Part shown: piece by piece, positions 36,309 to 42,617 of the stretch | How positions within the stretch are numbered: the stretch's first letter is position 1 | Layout of the letters: every line of letters begins with the position of its first letter | Assembly: GCA_021298575.1 (NCBI GenBank) | Contig: JAJTFM010000012.1 | Coordinates: forward strand, 56,489 to 120,488 | DNA from: Saprospiraceae bacterium | GTDB lineage: Bacteria; Bacteroidota; Bacteroidia; Chitinophagales; Saprospiraceae | DNA: 64,000 nt | Reading direction: 5' to 3' | The notes under the pieces: model-generated | Told to the model about the DNA's origin: nothing | Seen by the model: the letters and a program-made list of their open reading frames with translations, nothing else | The model's database searches: none | Program-made: the position numbers and the translations under genes

Positions 36309-37517
36309 TCAGCGTCCTGCTGCATAATCTTCCAGGTAAGAGAAAAGCGGGGCAAGATGTCCGTTTTCTGTTATTCTTCCCCGCCTGATAACGGGATTGT
36401 CGCCGCCCTGAATCAGCGCGCCGAGTATATTATCGAGCAGTTGTCGCCCGAAGAAAGCCGAAGCATCGCGGGGCAACTCGGAGGGCAGGTTGTCAATTGC
36501 CATTACATCAATGGAGTCGGGAGTACAGGGTGCCGTTTCCTGTCCGGTAGTCCGGCTGAAGCCATAAACCGGATCGGCTATTTTGCAGGGCCGGATGGTA
36601 CACGGAACCGACGAGTCGGGCATGATGTCGCAGGTGATATCGCCTATGACACGGATATGGAAGTCATCGCGGGTGGTTTCTTCTGCAGTGAAAAACGCGG
36701 GGCCCTTCTGGTCGTAATAGATTCCGTTGATGAAAATATCCGCTTTTCTGTAAAAGGGTGCGAATTTGCTCCTGTATTCGTCGCCGTGCGCATAGAAATG
36801 GGACTTTTCGAAGGGGGAGCCGTCCTTCCTTTCGGCATAGTCGGCAGCGTGAATCTGGGTAAACACCGCTTCGCTGAAATCCTGCTCCAGAAATTCGGCC
36901 GGGCTGACCTGTCGTATGCCCATGTCGAGCAGATTTTTCACGGCGCCTGATGAGACCCTTCCGCCGCCGGTGAGCACGATGCGCAACGGGGGCAGGTGCA
37001 GTGTCTTGTATGCTTCGAGCGCTTCGGCGTAGTCGTGGCATTCGTGCAGGCGCGGCAGCGTGAAGTCGCCGGTGCGCTGTCCCCACGTCCAGAGGGCGTT
37101 GTGTGCGCCCACCACGCCCGCGTAAAAGCCGAAGGCTATGAGACGCGCACCCTTTTCATCGGTTAGTACCTCGTAATCTATCAGGGAAATACCCTTTTCG
37201 AGGACTGCCTGGAGCAGTTTCCGGTTGTAGGGCTGTTTTTTGATAGTGTGGGAGAAGAAGAGATAAGTCTTTCCGGGGATAAGCATATCAACGGGCACTT
37301 CCTTCACGCCGAAAAGAATATCGCAATCGCCGAGATCTTCCTGCAGCGGGATACCGAGTGCGGCGTATTGCTCATCGGAAAAGCATCGCACGGGCGACGG
37401 CTGGACGGCAACAGACACGTTAAAAGAATTGCGGGCTTCGGCGCATTGTTCGGGTGTTAGGGGCACCCGTTTGTCGTGAGGTACCTTTCCTTCGCGGATT
37501 ATTCCGATCTTGATCAT
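36309..37517 (-). CDS. Saccharopine dehydrogenase (lysine-forming type)/alanine dehydrogenase-like oxidoreductase
   Basis: A 402-residue NAD(P)-binding enzyme. The N-terminal domain (GIIREGKVPHDKRVPLTPEQ) matches the AlaDH/PNT-N fold used by lysine-forming saccharopine dehydrogenase; GFYAGVVGAHNALWTWGQR and the active-site HTIKKQPYN segments fit that group. The nucleotide-binding part shows LTGGGRVSSGAVKNLLDMG. VIGDITCDIMPDSSVP near residue 300 is characteristic. It would interconvert saccharopine with lysine and 2-oxoglutarate. No second lysine-pathway gene is nearby, so direction and role are uncertain. ATG at 37517; TACCTTTG box 30 bp upstream. Confidence 0.85.
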   Translation of the reverse strand: MIKIGIIREGKVPHDKRVPLTPEQCAEARNSFNVSVAVQPSPVRCFSDEQYAALGIPLQEDLGDCDILFGVKEVPVDMLIPGKTYLFFSHTIKKQPYNRKLLQAVLEKGISLIDYEVLTDEKGARLIAFGFYAGVVGAHNALWTWGQRTGDFTLPRLHECHDYAEALEAYKTLHLPPLRIVLTGGGRVSSGAVKNLLDMGIRQVSPAEFLEQDFSEAVFTQIHAADYAERKDGSPFEKSHFYAHGDEYRSKFAPFYRKADIFINGIYYDQKGPAFFTAEETTRDDFHIRVIGDITCDIMPDSSVPCTIRPCKIADPVYGFSRTTGQETAPCTPDSIDVMAIDNLPSELPRDASAFFGRQLLDNILGALIQGGDNPVIRRGRITENGHLAPLFSYLEDYAAGR

Positions 37518-37546
37518 TATGTGGTGGGCTTAAAAACAAGGGGCAG

Positions 37547-37554
37547 CAAAGGTA
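37547..37554 (-). promoter_or_regulatory. -7 box of the saccharopine dehydrogenase gene
   Basis: TACCTTTG on the minus strand, 30 bp upstream of the ATG at 37517. Confidence 0.4.
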
Positions 37555-37569
37555 GTGCTTCAAATCACC

Positions 37570-37599
37570 TTTGAGTTTATGAAAAAATAGGGAACTTTG
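37570..37599 (+). promoter_or_regulatory. Probable promoter of the M20 dipeptidase gene
   Basis: TTTG at 37570-37573, an 18-bp spacer, then GAACTTTG at 37592-37599 (one mismatch to TAnnTTTG). Spacing fits the Bacteroidota -33/-7 arrangement; the ATG follows 32 bp downstream. Confidence 0.45.
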
Positions 37600-37630
37600 C
37601 AGCGAACTGTAAAACTTCGACAATCTGTAT

Positions 37631-39019
37631 ATGAAAGAAATGAAACAATACCTCGACGACAACAGGCAGCGATTCCTTGACGAACTGCTTGAGCTGCTGC
37701 GTATTCCATCGGTTAGTGCCGATCCGAAATATGCTCCCGATGTGCGTCGTACGGCCGAGGCCATCAGTCGCCACCTGACGGCAGTGGGCGTTGACAACGT
37801 GGAAATCTGTGAAACGGCGGGTCACCCGATCGTTTACGGTGAAAAAATGGTCAATCCCAAGGCGCCGACCGTACTGGTATACGGCCACTACGACGTGCAG
37901 CCTGCAGATCCGCTCGAACTCTGGGACAGTCCGCCCTTCGAGCCGGTAATCAAAAAGACCAAACTGCATCCCGACGGTGCCATCTTTGCGCGTGGCTCCT
38001 GCGACGACAAGGGACAGGTGTTCATGCACGTAAAGGCATTCGAGATGATGCTTAAAACCGACAATCTGCCTTGCAACGTCAAGTTCATGATTGAGGGAGA
38101 AGAAGAAGTTGGCTCCAAGAACCTGGAGAAATTCTGTCACGAGAACAAGAAAAAACTCGAATGCGACGTAGTGCTGATATCTGATACCAGTATCATTGAC
38201 AACGAAACACCCAGTCTGACCGTAGGACTACGCGGTTTGTGCTACATGGAAGTAGAGGTTACCGGACCGAACAAGGATCTGCACTCCGGCGTATATGGCG
38301 GAGCCGTAGCCAATCCGGTGAATGTACTTTGTACCATGATTGCCTCCCTGCACGACGAGAAGCGCCGTGTTACAGTAAAAGGCTTCTACGACGATGTGGA
38401 GAAAGTGAGTGCTAAAGAGCGCAAGATGATGAATGCGGCGCCTTACGACGAGAAGCAGTACATGAAAGATCTGAATGTTTCCGAGCTGATGGGTGAAAAA
38501 GGCTACACCACCGTGGAGCGTACAGGCATCCGTCCGACCCTCGATGTGAACGGCATCTGGGGTGGATACATTGGCGAGGGTGCCAAGACGGTGCTTCCGT
38601 CAAAGGCTTATGCCAAGATATCCATGCGTCTGGTGCCCAATCAGGATCCTGCCAAAATTGAAAAACTCTTCCAGAAGCATTTTGAGGGCATAGCACCCAA
38701 ATCTGTGAAAGTGAAGGTAAACGCCCATCACGGTGGCTATCCCGTGGTAGTGCCCACCAACTCTGTGGAGTACAAGGCCTCTGAAAAGGCGATGGAGCAG
38801 GCATTCGGCAAGAAGCCTCTCCCACAGCGCGGCGGCGGCAGCATACCCATTGTGGCCATGTTCGACCAGGTGCTGAAGGCCAAGTCGGTACTCATGGGCT
38901 TCGGTCTCGACTCTGACGACATCCACTCGCCGAACGAGCACTACGGACTGTTCAACTACTACAAAGGCATTGAAACCATTCCGTATTTTTACAAGTACTA
39001 TGCGGAGATGAAGAAGTAG
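37631..39019 (+). CDS. M20-family dipeptidase
   Basis: A 462-residue cytoplasmic di-zinc peptidase. Metal and catalytic residues are visible in order: VYGHYDVQPADP (His, Asp), GSCDDKGQ (bridging Asp), IEGEEEVGS (catalytic Glu pair), VVLISDTS (Asp) and, near the C-terminus, DSDDIHSPNEHYGLFNY (His). The dimerisation lid lies at about 210-360. Size fits the carnosinase/CNDP-like branch rather than PepV. It is followed by a hairpin with a T-run (39048-39098), so it is likely a single-gene transcript. Confidence 0.95.
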   Translation: MKEMKQYLDDNRQRFLDELLELLRIPSVSADPKYAPDVRRTAEAISRHLTAVGVDNVEICETAGHPIVYGEKMVNPKAPTVLVYGHYDVQPADPLELWDSPPFEPVIKKTKLHPDGAIFARGSCDDKGQVFMHVKAFEMMLKTDNLPCNVKFMIEGEEEVGSKNLEKFCHENKKKLECDVVLISDTSIIDNETPSLTVGLRGLCYMEVEVTGPNKDLHSGVYGGAVANPVNVLCTMIASLHDEKRRVTVKGFYDDVEKVSAKERKMMNAAPYDEKQYMKDLNVSELMGEKGYTTVERTGIRPTLDVNGIWGGYIGEGAKTVLPSKAYAKISMRLVPNQDPAKIEKLFQKHFEGIAPKSVKVKVNAHHGGYPVVVPTNSVEYKASEKAMEQAFGKKPLPQRGGGSIPIVAMFDQVLKAKSVLMGFGLDSDDIHSPNEHYGLFNYYKGIETIPYFYKYYAEMKK

Positions 39020-39047
39020 GGCTTTGCAGGGTACGGGGTATAGGGTG

Positions 39048-39098
39048 AAGGGTTTGGTTTTCGGGTGAGAGTCCGGGGGTCAAACCCTTTGCTTTTTT
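39048..39098 (+). terminator. Intrinsic terminator of the dipeptidase gene
   Basis: AAGGGTTTG (39048-39056) pairs with CAAACCCTT (39081-39089), followed after TGC by T6 (39093-39098). The 24-base loop is long, so strength is uncertain. The convergent ATPase gene stops at 39097. Confidence 0.5.
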
Positions 39099-40233
39099 AT
39101 CTTGTCCAGGGCTGGCAGTTATCGGGATTTACGACGGAGTACGAAGCGTCGGGGTACGTTTTTGACCAGCCGATCGGGGCTTTGGGGTGTTTGTTTTCGC
39201 TCCATTTGAACTCGAAGGCGTGTAGTTGTCCGCCGCGCTCCTCTACCCAGTCAATTTCCTGCTGGTCGTACGTTCGCCAGAAAAAGTTATTAACGATCAT
39301 TCCCGAGTATTGCTGGAACTTGATTCGTTCGCTGATGATATAATTCTCCCATAGTTGACCGACGTCATTTCTGAGTTCCACCGGGTTCAGGTTGGCGACC
39401 AGGATATTTCTTATTCCGTTGTCGAAGAAGTACCATTTGCTGCTTTTGCTGATTTCTTTCCGGAGGTTCCTGCTGAATCCGCCCACCTTGTGTATAATGA
39501 ATACCTTTGACAAGAGGTCCAGATACTGGCTGACAGTATTTTCGCTCATTCCCAACTGACGGCCTATCTCGGTAGTGGAAATCTCGCTTCCTGTCTGAAA
39601 TGCAATCAGGCGCAGCAGAGAGAGAATCTTGTCTGATTTTTTGATGTTTTCAAAAACAAGAATATCTTTCAACAGGTAGGAAGAGACCAGATCATTCAGA
39701 TAGGCAGCCTTCATGCCCGAGTTGCTCATGGTCAATAATTCGGGGTAACAGCCATAGATCAGGCGCTCCTTCATTTTATCCTTTCGTTCCGGTAAAGAAT
39801 ACTTCTGATCATATTCAGCATCTGAAAGGGGGTACAGCCTGAAAGTATATTTTCGTCCTGTCAGCGGTTCACCCGTCCGGTTTTCAACATCGAAGGCTGA
39901 GGATCCGGTTATCAGCACGCGCAGTCCTGCGATTTCATCAATCATCAACTTCAATGCGGCGCCCACGTCCGGAATCTTCTGTGCTTCGTCAATTATCAGG
40001 ATTTTCCTGCCATCCAGCAGTTGTAAGTAGTGTGGAACACTCCTCCGGGCGAGCAGCTCTCTGGTATTGATGTCTTCTCCGTTCAGAAAAAGCACAGGTT
40101 CAGTTATACTGGATATTATCTGCCTGACCAGCACGGTTTTTCCGACCCGGCGTGGCCCAAGCAGTACGATTACCTTTCCCGGAACGAAGTACTCTTCGAT
40201 TCGCGACTGAATAGTTCTGTTAATTAATTCCAT
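39097..40233 (-). CDS. AAA-family ATP-binding protein with DUF4143 domain
   Basis: A 378-residue ATPase. Walker A VLLGPRRVGKTVLVRQ (about residue 24), Walker B ILIIDEAQKIPDV (about 85) and sensor VLITGSSAFDVENRTGE define the AAA_14 domain. A winged-helix segment follows (STTEIGRQLGMSENTVSQYL, about 215), and the DUF4143 tail ends with a restriction-endonuclease-like patch (QQEIDWVEERGGQLHAFEFKW). Such proteins are common, often in multiple copies and repeat-rich contexts, and function is poorly known. ATG at 40233 chosen over TTG at 40245, because a TATCTTTG box covers 40250-40243. Two palindromic repeats lie just upstream. Confidence 0.9.
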   Translation of the reverse strand: MELINRTIQSRIEEYFVPGKVIVLLGPRRVGKTVLVRQIISSITEPVLFLNGEDINTRELLARRSVPHYLQLLDGRKILIIDEAQKIPDVGAALKLMIDEIAGLRVLITGSSAFDVENRTGEPLTGRKYTFRLYPLSDAEYDQKYSLPERKDKMKERLIYGCYPELLTMSNSGMKAAYLNDLVSSYLLKDILVFENIKKSDKILSLLRLIAFQTGSEISTTEIGRQLGMSENTVSQYLDLLSKVFIIHKVGGFSRNLRKEISKSSKWYFFDNGIRNILVANLNPVELRNDVGQLWENYIISERIKFQQYSGMIVNNFFWRTYDQQEIDWVEERGGQLHAFEFKWSENKHPKAPIGWSKTYPDASYSVVNPDNCQPWTR

Positions 40234-40242
40234 ATTTTTCCG

Positions 40243-40250
40243 CAAAGATA
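40243..40250 (-). promoter_or_regulatory. -7 box of the DUF4143 ATPase gene
   Basis: TATCTTTG on the minus strand, perfect TAnnTTTG match, 9 bp upstream of the ATG at 40233. The palindromic pair at 40254-40318 begins 3 bp upstream and covers the -33 zone. Confidence 0.5.
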
Positions 40251-40253
40251 AGC

Positions 40254-40318
40254 TAATTGGCGCATCGCATTGCGGTAATTAACGTTAATTGGCGCAGTAC
40301 ATTGCGCCAATTAACGTT
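40254..40318. repeat. Two tandem palindromes overlapping the ATPase promoter
   Basis: Copy 2 is a perfect palindrome: AACGTTAATTGGCGCA (40281-40296), loop GTACAT, then TGCGCCAATTAACGTT (40303-40318). Copy 1 (40254-40284) is a diverged version: TAATTGGCGCA, loop TCGCA, TGCGGTAATTA, then ACG. The period between copies is about 32-33 bp (three helical turns). Position suggests an operator, possibly autoregulatory; this is inference. Confidence 0.8.
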
Positions 40319-40414
40319 TTTGCGCTGGAATGAGTACCGGGTTGAGCGGTGTGTTCCCTGCAATACCGTTGGGGGAATCCACTTTTTAAAATGTCGAACC
40401 CCGAAGTGCGGTGA

Positions 40415-40501
40415 GAGATTCCTCCTGCCGTCGGAATGACTGGCGTTCTGGGCGTAAAAAAAGATGGGGTTTGTTTGTCATTTCGACGCAGGAGAAATCT
40501 C
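40415..40501. repeat. Palindromic intergenic repeat element, copy 2
   Basis: Left arm 40415-40440 (GAGATTCCTCCTG..GGAATGAC) and right arm 40477-40501 (GTCATTTCGACG..AAATCTC) are inverted copies with two substitutions and one indel, separated by 36 bp. The arms belong to the same family as those at 30725-30752/30832-30857, but the inner segment is unrelated, so the arms are the conserved part. Similar GTCATTCCGACG..GGAATCTC repeats are frequent in Bacteroidota genomes as far as I recall. Confidence 0.85.
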
Positions 40502-40531
40502 ATTTGCCATTGCCCGGATAACCTGGGTTTG

Positions 40532-40668
40532 ATTAACCGCAGCGTTGAGTTGTAGAGAGTTTAACCGCAGAGTTGCGCAGAGTTTAACCGCAGAGTTCCG
40601 CAGAGTAGCTCAAGGAATCTTTCTCTGCGTAACTCTGCGCCGTACTCTGCGTAACTCTGCGGTTAAAA
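40532..40668. repeat. Inverted clusters of TTTAACCGCAGAGTT..CGCAGAG units
   Basis: Three direct units on the left: 40532-40559 (diverged), 40560-40582 and 40583-40605 (TTTAACCGCAGAGTTGCGCAGAG type, 23 bp). On the right, 40622-40668 holds two units in inverse orientation (CTCTGCGTAACTCTGCG, ending GGTTAAA). Together they can form a long imperfect cruciform or RNA hairpin. No gene is present. Confidence 0.85.
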
Positions 40669-40783
40669 AACGGGTTCAAACGGGAAAAAAAGTGTTTGGG
40701 ATACACCCGGGCCTGCCAACCCGGGCCGACAGTTATGCCGCTTTGTTCATTTAAAACAGCTCAGGCGTACACCCCACTTCGAC

Positions 40784-40808
40784 GTTCGATGTTCGGAGTT
40801 CGATGTTC
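40784..40808. repeat. Short direct repeat GTTCGATGTTC
   Basis: Two copies of GTTCGATGTTC at 40784-40794 and 40798-40808, 14-bp period, immediately downstream of the symporter stop codon (minus strand). Probably degenerate intergenic repeat DNA. Confidence 0.7.
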
Positions 40809-40818
40809 CAACTCCCCT

Positions 40819-42441
40819 CTACCGGTACCACCAGACCACGGCAAACGTGATTATCAGCAGGATCACGGAAAGCGTGCGGTAGTTCTGATACCAGGGCAGG
40901 CCGCGCAGACTGGCGGAATCTTCTTCATAAACGGCGTTGTTCCAGGTCATACCGGTGATTTTTTCGGCCGGCGGAGGTGCCGTGGCGAGGCTCACCGCTA
41001 TCTGTATCACTGCACAAATGGCGAGTATGACAGGAGCCTTGACAAGGAAATGCACGTTGTTCCAGGCTTCGGAAAGGCCGCTTACCTGACTGACCACGGT
41101 GAATATCGCGATAACCAGTCCGGTCATGAGAGCCGCAAAGGCACCGTCGGCATTGGCGCGCTTCCAGAAGAGGCCGAGCAGGAAGATGGCTACTACGGGC
41201 GGACTGATCAGCGCCAGCACGCTCTGCATGTAGTTCATCAGCGACTCGAAATTGGCAATCTGGGGAGCCCAGAGTACGGTCAGTACCATGAATACCACGG
41301 TGGCAATCTGTCCGGAACGCACAAGCCCTTTGGAGTCCATATCGGGGCGCATTTTCTGCACGAAATCCATGGTGACAAGCGTGGAGGCCGAGTTCAGGGT
41401 GGCACTCACCGCCGATGCCATGGCTGCGAGGAAACCCGCCACGACGAGTCCGACGAGTCCTACAGGCAGCAGGTCGAATACCAGTGTGGGATAGGCACCG
41501 TCGGAGAAGTTTTTGAGTTGTCCGGCGTACATTTCCTGCAAATTGGGGTATAGTTTGATGGCTGCAACGCCTGGAAGTACAAGCAGGAAAAGAATGGGTA
41601 TTTTAAGCAGGGCGGCAAACAGGGCGCCTTTACGCGCTTCGTCGGCGTTCCTGGCACTCAGGGCACGCTGCACGATAAACTGGTTGTTGCACCAGAAATA
41701 GAATCCGAGCAGGGGTACGCCCAGCAGTAGTCCCTGCCACGGCATATCGGGGTGATCGGAGGGCTGAACGAGATGCATGAATGATGGATCGGTGGTGTTG
41801 GCATGCGCCACAATAGCATCGTATCCACCCGCCTTGTCGTACACAATAAAGGCCAGGATTACCGCCGAAATCAGGAGGATTACGGTATTCACCATCTCCG
41901 TACGCATGACCGACGACAGGCCGCCCACGATGGTATAACCGGCAGCAAAAATGGCCAGCAGGCTCACAATCAGCGTGGTGTTGGCGCCAGGGTACACCAG
42001 TTTGGCAATGACAACACCCGCAAACAGGGTGCCCGCCGTGTCAATGAAGATATTGCCCACCAGCGTGATAAAGGAGAAATAGTAGCGGGAACGGGCATCG
42101 TAGCGCTTCTCGAAGAACTCCGGCATGGTGTAAACCTGCGATTTCAGATAAAACGGCAGGATGAACATACAAAAGAATGTCAGTACGATGGACGCCATCC
42201 ACTCATAGTTGAAAAACACAATTCCGCCCTTGTACGCCCCGCCCGTGATGGCAATCAGCGAATTGGAGGAGATATTGGCCGAAAACATGGAAATACCTAT
42301 AACGTACCAGGGCATATTGCGCCCGGCAAGGAAATATTCCTCCGAACTGCCGGCTTTGCGGTGGTAAATACCGTAAGCAACGATGGCCAGGATATACCCG
42401 GTGATAATCAGAAGATCTACAGTGTGAAACTGAAATTCCAT
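40819..42441 (-). CDS. Sodium:solute symporter (SSS/SGLT family)
   Basis: A 540-residue inner-membrane transporter with about 13-14 membrane segments. It starts in DLLIITGYILAIVAYGIY, and the SGLT-type signature region YFLAGRNMPWYVIGISMF (about 37-54) is clear; the sodium-site helix and the long TM loops at SKARN-like YLKSQVYTMPEFFEKRYD are present. It resembles the vSGLT/NIS-type sugar carriers of Bacteroidota (galactose, glucose, sialic acid or myo-inositol); the substrate cannot be told from sequence. It is divergent from the GH3-beta-lactamase fusion gene, which suggests uptake of released sugars, but this is inference. Confidence 0.92.
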   Translation of the reverse strand: MEFQFHTVDLLIITGYILAIVAYGIYHRKAGSSEEYFLAGRNMPWYVIGISMFSANISSNSLIAITGGAYKGGIVFFNYEWMASIVLTFFCMFILPFYLKSQVYTMPEFFEKRYDARSRYYFSFITLVGNIFIDTAGTLFAGVVIAKLVYPGANTTLIVSLLAIFAAGYTIVGGLSSVMRTEMVNTVILLISAVILAFIVYDKAGGYDAIVAHANTTDPSFMHLVQPSDHPDMPWQGLLLGVPLLGFYFWCNNQFIVQRALSARNADEARKGALFAALLKIPILFLLVLPGVAAIKLYPNLQEMYAGQLKNFSDGAYPTLVFDLLPVGLVGLVVAGFLAAMASAVSATLNSASTLVTMDFVQKMRPDMDSKGLVRSGQIATVVFMVLTVLWAPQIANFESLMNYMQSVLALISPPVVAIFLLGLFWKRANADGAFAALMTGLVIAIFTVVSQVSGLSEAWNNVHFLVKAPVILAICAVIQIAVSLATAPPPAEKITGMTWNNAVYEEDSASLRGLPWYQNYRTLSVILLIITFAVVWWYR

Positions 42442-42617
42442 ACAAAAAGCAATGAAGGTTAAGGTACATTATCCTTGTTCTGAATTGACTGGCAACAATA
42501 CGAATAAAATTGTTCACAGGTCTTTTATACATACATTGTTTCTGATTTTTGTTGAAAAATGAATCCTGGGGGTCCGGATTGCTTTATTTACGGCAAAACC
42601 TGTTTATTTTGCGCTTT

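Noticed and set aside
36302..36316. GAGCTTGTTCAGCG resembling the MITE-like terminal repeat at 51071
   Set aside because: Lies partly within the coding end of the saccharopine dehydrogenase gene, matches only about 11 bases, and has no inverted partner.
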